Shown here one piece after another: positions 7,277-14,826 of a stretch of DNA of 21,476 nt. The notes beneath the pieces were generated by a model. It searched no databases. It was not told the DNA's origin and saw only the letters and a list, made by a program, of their open reading frames with translations. Origin of the DNA: Algivirga pacifica (lineage in GTDB: Bacteria; Bacteroidota; Bacteroidia; Cytophagales; Flammeovirgaceae); contig NZ_BAABJX010000027.1 in the NCBI RefSeq assembly GCF_039543525.1, positions 1 to 21,476 on the forward strand. Direction: 5' to 3'. The number at the start of each line of letters is the position of its first letter. Within the stretch, counting starts at the first letter, position 1. Both the position numbers and the translations under genes were made by a program.

Positions 7277-8287
7277 ATGTTCGGAATAAAATATATACAG
7301 TTCGACCCTACCCAATATGTCTTATGCTATCAGAAAGGAAAACTAAAAAAAGAGGGAACCGGCTTGTCTTTCTTTTATTTTGCTCCTACGACTTCTATTG
7401 CGGCCGTACCCGTAGGGAGTAATGATCTGCCTTTTATTTTTAGTGAGACGACTAATGATTATCAAACGGTGACCATTCAAGGACAGATCACCTATAAGGT
7501 GCAAAACCCAAAGCAACTGTCAGAACTACTGGGCTTTACGGTAGATGGACACGGTATTTATAAGAAAGATGATTATGAAAAATTACAGCAACGGATTATC
7601 AATGCAGCTCAAACTGCTACCGCTACTTTTATTCATGGATTAGGATTAAAAGAAACCATTCGATCCGGTAAGGAAATTGAGCAAAAAATTCAGGGAGGTC
7701 TAACTGCATCGGAGTCGATTAGTATGTTGGGGGTAGAGATCTTGGGTGTCAATGTGATTGCTGTTAGGGCAACACCTGAAATGGAAAAAGCGATGGAAAC
7801 GGAAGCCAGAGAAAAGCTGCAGCAAGAAGCGGATCAGGCGATTTATGAGCGTAGAAATTTTGCCGTAGAGCAGGAGCGTATCATTAAGGAGACGGAGCTA
7901 AATACCCAAATTGCCGTAGAGGAAAAGAAAAAGCAAATTGCCGAAAAGAAGATGGAGTCCAAAGTGCAGGAAGCGACCAACGACCAACGTCTTCGAGAGA
8001 TGAAAGTAGCCGCAGACATCTCTGTAGAAAATAACAGAAAGAAACTGATCGATCTGAAAAACGAAAATGATCGCCTAGAGGCAGATACTAGAGGCTATAC
8101 CCTAGAGGCAACCCTGAAACCTTACCAGAATATGGATTGGAAATTACTCATGGCCCTTTCCGGAGAAGCAGATGCCCAAACCCATATTGCCCTCGCTTTC
8201 AGAGAACTCGCTGATAATGCAGATAAAATAGGCAACCTGAATATCACCCCAGATCTCCTGCAACAACTTATTAGAAATGAAGAATGA
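7277..8287 (+). CDS. SPFH/band-7 domain protein
   Basis: This 336-aa protein has an SPFH/band-7 (prohibitin-homology) domain at ~15-185, including the region around NDYQTVTIQGQITYKV and the conserved LGVEILGVNVIAVRATPEM segment. A long charged coiled coil follows (~185-275, rich in E/K/Q), then a helical tail. Unlike flotillins it has no obvious N-terminal transmembrane helix, so membrane contact, if any, would be peripheral or through assembly into rings. SPFH proteins form oligomeric scaffolds; a specific activity is not known here. It is preceded by a promoter with two operators and followed by the NAD-kinase-like gene in the same orientation, 159 nt away across a heptamer array. Its last codons and TGA (8276-8287) fall within a GAAGAAT-type sequence. 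Confidence 0.85.
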   Translation: MFGIKYIQFDPTQYVLCYQKGKLKKEGTGLSFFYFAPTTSIAAVPVGSNDLPFIFSETTNDYQTVTIQGQITYKVQNPKQLSELLGFTVDGHGIYKKDDYEKLQQRIINAAQTATATFIHGLGLKETIRSGKEIEQKIQGGLTASESISMLGVEILGVNVIAVRATPEMEKAMETEAREKLQQEADQAIYERRNFAVEQERIIKETELNTQIAVEEKKKQIAEKKMESKVQEATNDQRLREMKVAADISVENNRKKLIDLKNENDRLEADTRGYTLEATLKPYQNMDWKLLMALSGEADAQTHIALAFRELADNADKIGNLNITPDLLQQLIRNEE

Positions 8288-8346
8288 AAAATTATTAATG
8301 AAGAATTTGTGATCCCAAAGTGGGATACATAACTTTTTTGAGGCCA

Positions 8347-8444
8347 ATTCTTCATTCTTCATTCTTCATTCTTCATTCTTCATTCTTCATTCTTCATTCT
8401 TCATTCTTCATTCTTCATTCTTCATTCTTCATTCTTCATTCTTC
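8347..8444. repeat. Perfect tandem array of 14 ATTCTTC heptamers
   Basis: Fourteen uninterrupted identical 7-nt units (98 bp) end two bases before the ATG of the NAD-kinase-like gene, so they form its whole immediate leader. Two inverse units (GAAGAAT at 8279-8285 and 8300-8306) lie upstream around the SPFH stop codon, and a small hairpin ATCCCA-AAG-TGGGAT (8312-8326) sits between. Perfect repetition implies recent expansion or strong slippage. Confidence 0.97.
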
Positions 8445-8446
8445 CC

Positions 8447-9367
8447 ATGGATTCCGCCATCATCATAAAAAGCAAAACTCGCCTGCAAGGGCTTATCGAG
8501 CGCTTCAATACCGAAGCACAGGCACGTTTTTATATCGAACATTCCGGAGGTAATTTTGAGGCTTATAAGGAAGAGCATGAGCAGTACCAACTAGGATTAT
8601 CCAAGGTGCAAAGAGAGTTGACACATGTCTTAAAAAGCAAGACGATTGACAAGAGTTTTTTATCCTCCTTTATTTTTGATCCTAAGCAACTACTTGTAGT
8701 TGTTGGTCAAGATGGATTGGTGGCGAATACGGCTAAGTATGCTAATGGAGCACCTATTTTAGGCGTTAACCCAGATACTTCCCGCTATGATGGTCCGCTA
8801 TTGCCATTCGATACCAGTAGTTATATGAGTGGGGTAGAGGCCGTGTTATCCAATAAGTATACTTGCAGGGAAGCTTCTTTGGCAGAGGCCAGGTTAAATA
8901 ATGGTCAACGCTTACTGGCATTCAATGATTTGTTTGTGGGGGCATCTTCTCATATATCGGCAAGGTATCAGTTACAGTTTGGCAGACAGCAGGAAAGGCA
9001 GTCGTCTTCTGGTATTATTGTTTCCACTAAATCTGGAGCTACCGGATGGTTAAGCTCTATCTTTAATATGTATCAGGGAGTAAACCAGTATTTCGAAAGT
9101 AATTTAGAAAAAAAGCAAGTAAACAATCCGCTAAAGGAGTCAGAGTTAATGTTTGTCGTACGGGAGCCATTCGCCAGTCAGCGCACAGGTGCAGAGATAG
9201 TGACAGGTAAGATACAGGAGTCCGAGAATCGATTGGAGGTTACTTCAGAGATGCCTTCCCAAGGTGTAATTTTTTCGGATGGGATAGAGCATGATTACTT
9301 ATCATTTAATGCAGGAGCTGTGGCGCGTATAGGTGTTGCAGAAGAAAAGGCTCTATTGGTGCAGTAG
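8447..9367 (+). CDS. Divergent NAD(+) kinase-like protein
   Basis: This 306-aa protein has the fold signature of the NAD kinase/diacylglycerol kinase-like superfamily. VVVGQDGLVANTAKY (84-98) replaces the usual GGDGT motif and keeps the catalytic Asp; GVNPD (106-110) matches GVNxG; FNDLFVG (~159-165) sits where the NE motif is expected; STKSGATGW (193-201) matches STPTGSTAY; and FSDGIEHDYLSFNAG (~276-290) matches the C-terminal DG motif. The expected role is ATP-dependent phosphorylation of NAD or a related substrate in the cytosol. Departures at GGDG, LGF and STPTGST mean substrate use may differ; such proteins are sometimes labelled sugar kinases. The frame is open back into the array but holds no other start codon there, so ATG 8447 is secure. 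It ends 28 nt from the convergent kinase paralogue. Confidence 0.82.
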   Translation: MDSAIIIKSKTRLQGLIERFNTEAQARFYIEHSGGNFEAYKEEHEQYQLGLSKVQRELTHVLKSKTIDKSFLSSFIFDPKQLLVVVGQDGLVANTAKYANGAPILGVNPDTSRYDGPLLPFDTSSYMSGVEAVLSNKYTCREASLAEARLNNGQRLLAFNDLFVGASSHISARYQLQFGRQQERQSSSGIIVSTKSGATGWLSSIFNMYQGVNQYFESNLEKKQVNNPLKESELMFVVREPFASQRTGAEIVTGKIQESENRLEVTSEMPSQGVIFSDGIEHDYLSFNAGAVARIGVAEEKALLVQ

Positions 9368-9395
9368 GGGCTTGTGGTAGCTATAGTTACTCCGT

Positions 9396-11225
9396 TCATA
9401 GTACCAAATTTTCAATAAGTATTGTACCATTTTTTTTAGAGCAGCTATAGGTAAGCTGTCCTTGGAGGAGTTGTGCTCTACTGCGGATACTATTGAGATC
9501 TCTATTTGTATTCTTGATAGAAGAAGCGTTTTTTATATCTAGTTCTTGATAGATAATCTTCCCTCCGTTTTCTTCGGAAAAAGAAATTGCTATAGTGTCT
9601 ACTTTCTGGTGAATAATACTGTTCCTTAATAGTTCTTGTATCATTCGGTAGCAATGATGCAATGCTTTTGGAGAAGCGTTTTCAGGCCATTTTTTAAAGT
9701 TAACGGATACTTTGACTCCTTGAGGAGACATGATGGCAATCATTTGTCTAATACTATATTCAAAACGAGAGATTTTGAAATCTGGAGCAATCAGGTGATG
9801 ACTGATGTCGCGGACAGTTTTAAGAGTATCTTTGATCAATTGCTTGATATGGGTATCATTGAAGTTTTTAGATTGCTGGAGAAGCTCAATATTATCACCA
9901 ATGAAATTAGAGATTTCCTGACCGATTCTTTGTCTTTCTAGTTCTTGTCCTTCCAATAGAGCAGCACTAACTTTTAACTTTATTCGCTGGAACTCTTGAT
10001 TCAACCGTTCCTTTTCTCTATAAAATGCAATTAGCATACGGGTAATCAGAAACAGGAAGGCAGTGGCCTCTATAGAGTAGAAAACGTATAGACTAATGTC
10101 ACTAAATACTTCTCTTTTGATCAAACCTAGATGAGGTAATGAAATGAAAACAAAGTTCATTGCAAAATTAAAGCCCATCACCAGGCTAATATAAAAGGCT
10201 TTACGGTCTTCCTTAATTCCCTTAAATAGTAATATTATCAGGTAGATATAACCTACAGTATATCCGTAAACTGTATTGATCAGGGTGTGTAAGTAGGGGA
10301 ATAGGTTAGACTCTTGTCGAAAGACAGCATAAAGAATCAGTGTACTATAACAGAGTACTAAGGGGAGCTTTAAGTATTTTTCTATTTTATGAAAGTGATG
10401 GATTGGATGTAAAAACAATAGGAGATTGCTACAGAACTGAATGCTTCCATGAAGGATCAATAGACCGGCAACAGATTTGAGTATAAAAAAATAACCATGG
10501 GGATCTTCATCAAAAAAGAACCAAAGTGTTCCCGACTCCACTTCTGCCAATAATAATACCCCTATGAACATCATGGCGTAATAATAAAAGAGTTGATATC
10601 GGCTTACCAACCCTAGAGCGAATACTAATAGTATGGTGAAGCTTAAGTAAGCTTTTAGAGGAGTTATGAGAATAGCATCCTTATAGGATTTTTCTCTAAG
10701 ATAGGTTTCTTCAGAAAGTTTTATGGTGGGATGGTAGGACTCCCCTAAACCATTGAAGTGCACCCATAAGGTATAGTTTTCTTTTGCTTCCAGAGAAAGA
10801 CGAACCGTAAACTCATTGTAGATAGAGGGTAATGCTACGTCAAACTTTCTTTTTGTTCCTAAGGCAATGGTTTGTACGATTTCTCCTTTAGAGTTGGTGA
10901 GTATTCCATCAATAATAGGAGTATTTGGATAAGCAAAGGAGAGGATTTTCTGACAAGAGCGATTACTTTGTAAGGCTACTTTTATCCAATTGGAATGTGT
11001 TCCCACGCCAAAGCTTAAGGCTGTAGTAGGGATTGATCTCCATAGGCTTTCGTCAAATAAGGGAAGGGATGTTTTATGGAATTTGGGTGGTTTTCCAGTG
11101 TATAAGGCTACTTGGGAGGTAATATCAAGGGACGTATAAATACTATCAATGGAAGTGACAGGGGTACTTCCGGTAAGCAATAGAGGTCTAAATAATAGGA
11201 CTATAAAAAGTGTCAGTCTAAACAT
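9396..11225 (-). CDS. 7TMR-DISM histidine pseudokinase
   Basis: This 609-aa paralogue of the kinase at 1351-3195 has the same layout: signal peptide (~1-20), 7TMR-DISM periplasmic domain, about seven transmembrane helices (~185-400), coiled coil, HisKA_3-like and HATPase-like regions. Conserved stretches such as KILxFAYPNTPIIDG and ISLPHLGxxxRE show close relationship. The H-box reads RIGQEISNFIGDN, with Ser439 where the active copy has His440. The N-box Asn survives (QELLRNSIIH), but the G1 box DDGVGFD is ELDIKNA and the G2 box GIGLKNI is NRDLNSI. Neither phosphoacceptor nor ATP-binding motifs are usable, yet the frame is fully open. No response regulator is adjacent. A ligand-sensing modulator that dimerises with an active kinase is a reasonable inference. 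Confidence 0.9.
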   Translation of the reverse strand: MFRLTLFIVLLFRPLLLTGSTPVTSIDSIYTSLDITSQVALYTGKPPKFHKTSLPLFDESLWRSIPTTALSFGVGTHSNWIKVALQSNRSCQKILSFAYPNTPIIDGILTNSKGEIVQTIALGTKRKFDVALPSIYNEFTVRLSLEAKENYTLWVHFNGLGESYHPTIKLSEETYLREKSYKDAILITPLKAYLSFTILLVFALGLVSRYQLFYYYAMMFIGVLLLAEVESGTLWFFFDEDPHGYFFILKSVAGLLILHGSIQFCSNLLLFLHPIHHFHKIEKYLKLPLVLCYSTLILYAVFRQESNLFPYLHTLINTVYGYTVGYIYLIILLFKGIKEDRKAFYISLVMGFNFAMNFVFISLPHLGLIKREVFSDISLYVFYSIEATAFLFLITRMLIAFYREKERLNQEFQRIKLKVSAALLEGQELERQRIGQEISNFIGDNIELLQQSKNFNDTHIKQLIKDTLKTVRDISHHLIAPDFKISRFEYSIRQMIAIMSPQGVKVSVNFKKWPENASPKALHHCYRMIQELLRNSIIHQKVDTIAISFSEENGGKIIYQELDIKNASSIKNTNRDLNSIRSRAQLLQGQLTYSCSKKNGTILIENLVL

Positions 11226-11342
11226 AAAAATAGTAATAGAGTAGCATAGGTTATATACATTGTTAAGATAGTGAAAAAATAGAATTTAAAATAGAATACC
11301 AGGAATGTTAAAAGGCTGTTGTCATAATTCATTAGGCGAATT

Positions 11343-11358
11343 ATTTCAAACAAGCTCT
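11343..11358 (-). repeat. AGAGCTTG dispersed repeat, copy 1
   Basis: The reverse complement AGAGCTTGTTTGAAAT matches 13742-13757 in 15 of 16 positions and partly matches 4081-4092. It lies between the methyltransferase terminator and the pseudokinase start. Function is unknown. Confidence 0.45.
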
Positions 11359-11370
11359 AAATGGAAGAAG

Positions 11371-11416
11371 AAACATGAATCATCCCTTAAATGTTAATAT
11401 GGGATGATTCATGTTT
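11371..11416 (-). terminator. Intrinsic terminator of the methyltransferase gene
   Basis: A perfect 16-bp inverted repeat (AAACATGAATCATCCC, 11371-11386, with 11401-11416) flanks a 14-nt loop, 17 nt after the minus-strand stop codon. On that strand the stem ends in GTTT followed by CTTCTTCC, a moderately pyrimidine-rich tail. Confidence 0.75.
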
Positions 11417-11433
11417 CATTCTTTCAATAAGAC

Positions 11434-12231
11434 TTATTGAGGAGTCCCCATAATATAGTATCCTAGCTTTTTGCCATTGTCCTTTAGTGCCGGTTGTATC
11501 TCCCAGGTATATTGTTCTGATGTAGGAGGAAGTAGGGTTTGGATATCCTCAAAAGTGTAGGTTCTAGGACCTGACGCTTGCCCATCCCAAGCATAAAAAA
11601 TTGGAATAACAGGAATAATCCAGGTGAAAAAGAGGTCTTTCCAGTTTAGAGGCTTGACAAAAGGAACAAATAGCATACAAGATAAAGCCATTAAAGGAAG
11701 GGAAATAGGTAGGAGTAGGAACCATGCGAGAGCAGGTACCATATTTTCGCCCATTTCATAGATCATAATAGGCTCCTTGTTTTCTTGTGCCGTATACAGA
11801 ATTTTCTTGGCCGTAACTGGAGGCATATGATGAAAACTATTGATCATAGTTTTTAGTCCCTCAGGGGCTTTGAGTAGGTTCGTAGCATCCAAAGCGTCCT
11901 TTTGATAGGTGATTTCTTTAGTGGTGTGTTGGTTGAAGTACTGTATAAATTGTTCATTGGGGTGTAGATCCGTAAGTAACAGTCGTACATCCTCTTTTTT
12001 GGTAGTATTTAAATGAGTAACGGCCATAGGCATAATACCACCGGAGCCTGAGCCTAAATCAACCACTTGAGAGAAAGGGTGCTTTTGCTTTGCTTTTATA
12101 AGCAGATTACTGACCACTTCTTTTGTTCCGATTAATTTATGTAAGACAATAATAATCTTGGTCATGGTTGAGCGAAATGTGCTAGGGAACCATTGAAAGT
12201 CTTCAAATTCAAATAATTGTATCCTTTTCAT
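11434..12231 (-). CDS. SAM-dependent methyltransferase-like protein with two membrane segments
   Basis: This 265-aa protein has a class I methyltransferase motif I (VVDLGSGSGG, residues 56-65), an acidic position for SAM ribose binding (LLTDLHP, ~85-91) and a motif IV-like stretch (MINSFHHM, 129-136). Between residues ~166-192 and ~199-214 are two hydrophobic segments that would anchor it in the inner membrane, an uncommon addition that places the active site at the membrane surface. Substrate is unknown; a lipid or hydrophobic compound is a guess. It is divergent from the glycosyltransferase genes, sharing a 363-bp gap, and ends at a good terminator, so it is probably monocistronic. Confidence 0.78.
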   Translation of the reverse strand: MKRIQLFEFEDFQWFPSTFRSTMTKIIIVLHKLIGTKEVVSNLLIKAKQKHPFSQVVDLGSGSGGIMPMAVTHLNTTKKEDVRLLLTDLHPNEQFIQYFNQHTTKEITYQKDALDATNLLKAPEGLKTMINSFHHMPPVTAKKILYTAQENKEPIMIYEMGENMVPALAWFLLLPISLPLMALSCMLFVPFVKPLNWKDLFFTWIIPVIPIFYAWDGQASGPRTYTFEDIQTLLPPTSEQYTWEIQPALKDNGKKLGYYIMGTPQ

Positions 12232-12402
12232 TATAAAAAAATAGTTATAGATAATGATCTTTGCAGGGGAAGTTACTACATGTTCTTCCTATTTCTTAGG
12301 TCTAATAGAGCTTTTTCCTTCAAGAGCTTTTTTTTTCTTTGTTAATCAGTGTAAAGTACTGGTTTTTAGGTGTAATTGGGTTTTTGGGGAGGGTTGGTTT
12401 AA

Positions 12403-12433
12403 TTGTTTTTTCATAGGGCTTTCCTTATCTTTG
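12403..12433 (+). promoter_or_regulatory. Probable promoter of the glycosyltransferase genes
   Basis: TTG (12403-12405) and TATCTTTG (12426-12433) fit the Bacteroidota TTTG/TAnnTTTG promoter with a 20-nt spacer. Transcription would start near 12440 and leave an untranslated leader of about 155 nt. Confidence 0.55.
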
Positions 12434-12480
12434 TAAGATTAAAATTATCATTATATCATGATACAATTGGATTGATTTAA

Positions 12481-12525
12481 GGCTTATGTAAGGAGTAGAG
12501 ACTATTCTTTTTACAGAAATAAGCC
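12481..12525 (+). other. Imperfect stem in the glycosyltransferase leader
   Basis: GGCTTAT (12481-12487) pairs with ATAAGCC (12519-12525), and inside it GTAA (12488-12491) pairs with TTAC (12511-12514) across an AGAA bulge. It lies within the predicted leader. No known riboswitch pattern is recognised. Confidence 0.35.
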
Positions 12526-12594
12526 ACGTCAAGTATCAATGAAATAGGTGTTTAATAATACATTATTACCATTCTTCTAATAAGCAAGCAATTC

Positions 12595-13719
12595 ATGAAC
12601 AAGCATGAGCAACCGGGTGTGATTATTTTCAGGAAGCACATTTTGCCCTATTCTGAAACGTTCATCGTTAATCAAGGACAATTCTTACAAAAGTATGCGC
12701 CTTATTATACAGGCTTTCAAAGAGTGTCCTCAGGGGCTTCTTTATTGGAAGGAACAACTAATGCAGTACTAGAGGATTATGGTAAGTTATTGAACTGGGA
12801 GAAACTAAAGTTTCGTCTGGGATGGAATAAAAACCACCCTTGGATACAGTCGCTAAGGGCTACTGATTCCAAATTGATCCATGCTCATTTTGCCACTAGT
12901 GCTATAGACGCAATGGAGCTTTCTGAAATTCTGAATATCCCTTTTGTTGCAACAGTGCACGGAAATGATATTACGACAGTAGATGAGTCTGCTAGTTATA
13001 TCCGTAAACGGAAAAAGGTATTCGAAAAGGCCGATAAAATTATTGCTGTTTCTCATTTTATTCAGGATCAATTGATCAAGAAGGGATGTCCTCCAGAAAA
13101 AATTGTACAACATTACATAGGGATAAATATTGATCAGTTTTCTGGCGTGAAAAAGGAAGCTGAGGTTCCGACAATTCTTTTTGTCGGTCGACTGGTAGAG
13201 AAGAAGGGGTGCCGTTACTTGTTGGAGGCGACCAAAAGACTCCAAAAGGTGCATCCTGAGTTACAGGTGAACATAGTAGGGGATGGACCGTTAAGAAAAA
13301 CGTTAGAGGAGTATGTCTCTGAAAATAAATTGAATGTCAATTTTCTAGGTATACAGACTCCTGATCAAATAAAAGAACTGATGCAACAGGCCTGGGTATT
13401 TAGTACACCTAGTATTACCGCTAAGGCAGGGGACGCTGAGGGGTTGGGAATGGTCTTTTTGGAAGCTCAAGCGTTACAAACACCTGTAGTGACTTTTGGT
13501 AGTGGAGGAGTAGTGGAAGCCATAAGACATGAAGAAAGTGGGTTCCTTTGCAAGGAAAAAGATGTAGATCAACTGACAGAAGCGTTACAGTTTTTATTGG
13601 ATAGCCAAGAAGAACGTCAGCGATTTGGAGAGGCGGGACGAAGAAATGTGGAAGAGCATTTTGATATCGTAAAGCAATGCCAAGCACTGGAAGGAATCTA
13701 TGATTCCGTGGTAAAATAG
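12595..13719 (+). CDS. Family 4 (GT-B) glycosyltransferase
   Basis: This 374-aa cytosolic or membrane-surface enzyme should transfer a sugar from a nucleotide sugar to a growing glycan. The N-terminal Rossmann half includes the acceptor-side region with AHFATSAIDA and VATVHGNDI (~95-127). The C-terminal donor-binding half begins near ILFVGRLVEKKG (~190-205) and has the GT4 E-x7-E type motif in AEGLGMVFLEAQA (~279-291). The N terminus (VIIFRKHILPYSETFI) resembles exopolysaccharide or colanic-acid-type glycosyltransferases. A GT2 gene follows 173 nt downstream on the same strand, suggesting a shared role in polysaccharide or glycolipid synthesis. Sugar donor and acceptor are unknown. Confidence 0.9.
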   Translation: MNKHEQPGVIIFRKHILPYSETFIVNQGQFLQKYAPYYTGFQRVSSGASLLEGTTNAVLEDYGKLLNWEKLKFRLGWNKNHPWIQSLRATDSKLIHAHFATSAIDAMELSEILNIPFVATVHGNDITTVDESASYIRKRKKVFEKADKIIAVSHFIQDQLIKKGCPPEKIVQHYIGINIDQFSGVKKEAEVPTILFVGRLVEKKGCRYLLEATKRLQKVHPELQVNIVGDGPLRKTLEEYVSENKLNVNFLGIQTPDQIKELMQQAWVFSTPSITAKAGDAEGLGMVFLEAQALQTPVVTFGSGGVVEAIRHEESGFLCKEKDVDQLTEALQFLLDSQEERQRFGEAGRRNVEEHFDIVKQCQALEGIYDSVVK

Positions 13720-13741
13720 CTCATATCGCTGATTGTTTATA

Positions 13742-13757
13742 AGAGCTTGCTTGAAAT
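13742..13757 (+). repeat. AGAGCTTG dispersed repeat, copy 2
   Basis: AGAGCTTGCTTGAAAT starts 22 nt after the GT4 stop codon. It can pair imperfectly with TTCCAAACAAGCTC at 13793-13806, enclosing about 36 nt, which may act in 3'-end formation. Confidence 0.4.
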
Positions 13758-13836
13758 CCCGATTTAGAGGATGTTTTTTCCAAAAGATATACTTCCAAAC
13801 AAGCTCCAAATGATAACCAATAAGCGATAAACAAAT

Positions 13837-13870
13837 CAACTCACCAAAGGTGAAATTTAACGATTGAACT
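13837..13870 (+). repeat. CAACTCACC mini-hairpin repeat fragment
   Basis: CAAC, then the mini-hairpin TCACC-AAA-GGTGA (13841-13853), then AATTTAACGATT and GAAC. The reverse complement of 6199-6224 is nearly identical, differing only in the linker. It sits 23 nt upstream of the GT2 start codon. Confidence 0.8.
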
Positions 13871-13892
13871 AAAATAACAAAAGGGTAGGAAT

Positions 13893-14735
13893 ATGCGTGT
13901 TTCGGTAATTTTTACGACTTACAATCACCCAAAATGGTTGGAGAAGGTATTGTGGGGGTTTTCGGTACAGACGTATCGGGATTTTGAAATAGTCATTGCT
14001 GACGATGGATCTAACGAAGAGACCAGAGAAGTAATTGAGCGAGTGTCTGCTGAGATTGACATTCCGGTAAAACATATTTGGCATGAGGATATTGACTTTA
14101 GAAAATGTCAGATTCTAAACAAAGCCATATTAGCAAGTGAAGGGGATTACCTGATATTTACAGATGGAGATTGTATTCCTCATCCAGCATTTGTAGAAAA
14201 CCATGTCGCCTTTTCAGAGAAGGGACACTTCTTGTCCGGAGGTTACTTTAAGTTGCCAATGGACCTTTCCCGTAAGATTACAAAGGAAGATATCCTGTCG
14301 GGAAATGCCACTAAGCCAAGTTGGTTGTTGGATAATGGCTTAAAGTTTACCTATAAAATATCGAAACTGATTTCGAGTAAGAAATGGGGAGCGGTATTGG
14401 ATTTTATTACACCAACCAAAGCCACATGGAATGGACATAGTGCCTCTACTTTTAGAGAATATGTTCTGCAAACCAATGGCTTTGATGAACGTATGCAATA
14501 CGGCGGACAGGATAGAGAATTTGGGGAGCGACTGATGAATATGGGGATAAAAGGGAAGCAGGTACGTTATCGTTGTTCTTGTGTTCACCTCGACCATAAG
14601 CGAGGGTATGCTCGTCAGGAGAGTATTGATAAAAACAGAGCCATTCGAAAGGCCACTCGAAAAGATAAAGTCGTACGAACAGCTTATGGTCTTGATCAGT
14701 ATGTTAAAAGTATGGCAGATCTCGACAAAGCATAA
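13893..14735 (+). CDS. Family 2 glycosyltransferase (galactosyltransferase-like C terminus)
   Basis: This 280-aa GT-A enzyme starts with the GT2 nucleotide-sugar domain: VSVIFTTYNHPKWLEKVL (3-20), ADDGS (36-40) and the metal-binding DxD in FTDGDCIPHP (DGD at 91-93). The C-terminal part (~195-250) has NGFDERMQYGGQDREFGERL and a conserved HLDHKRGY, as in the GT7-C-like domain of chondroitin-polymerase-type and related Bacteroidota glycosyltransferases, with the acidic EDxD-like base region as GGQDRE. There is no transmembrane helix. GGGTAGGAAT precedes the ATG as a possible ribosome site. It is probably expressed with the GT4 gene upstream. Donor and acceptor are unknown. Confidence 0.88.
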   Translation: MRVSVIFTTYNHPKWLEKVLWGFSVQTYRDFEIVIADDGSNEETREVIERVSAEIDIPVKHIWHEDIDFRKCQILNKAILASEGDYLIFTDGDCIPHPAFVENHVAFSEKGHFLSGGYFKLPMDLSRKITKEDILSGNATKPSWLLDNGLKFTYKISKLISSKKWGAVLDFITPTKATWNGHSASTFREYVLQTNGFDERMQYGGQDREFGERLMNMGIKGKQVRYRCSCVHLDHKRGYARQESIDKNRAIRKATRKDKVVRTAYGLDQYVKSMADLDKA

Positions 14736-14826
14736 TTTTTGAAAACATTATTTTGGCTGATATGATTAGGTAGTTGTGAATCAATCACTAAAACCGATTT
14801 TTCATTAAAAAACTACTTTCATTATC

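Larger units (their letters stand above)
12232..12594. other. 363-bp divergent intergenic region and GT leader
   Basis: The gap separates the minus-strand methyltransferase from the plus-strand glycosyltransferase. It contains T-rich runs (e.g. 12328-12340), a plausible plus-strand promoter at 12403-12433 and an imperfect inverted repeat at 12481-12525. A 60-codon open frame at 12254-12436 has a composition typical of non-coding T-rich DNA and is not called. Confidence 0.5.

Noticed and set aside
8347..8444. CRISPR array
   Set aside because: The units are 7 nt and contiguous with no spacers, and no cas genes are present.
8320..8553. 77-aa open frame through the ATTCTTC array
   Set aside because: It starts at GTG, consists mainly of the repeat-encoded ILHSSFF cycle and overlaps the NADK-like gene out of frame. 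It is kept only as part of the length-switch hypothesis.
9373..9390. Small hairpin between the convergent NADK-like and pseudokinase genes
   Set aside because: GTAGCTATAGTTAC is only weakly self-complementary, with one mismatch and no T-tract, so it is not called as a terminator.
12254..12436. 60-aa plus-strand frame
   Set aside because: It is T-rich low-complexity sequence overlapping the predicted promoter, with no recognisable domain.
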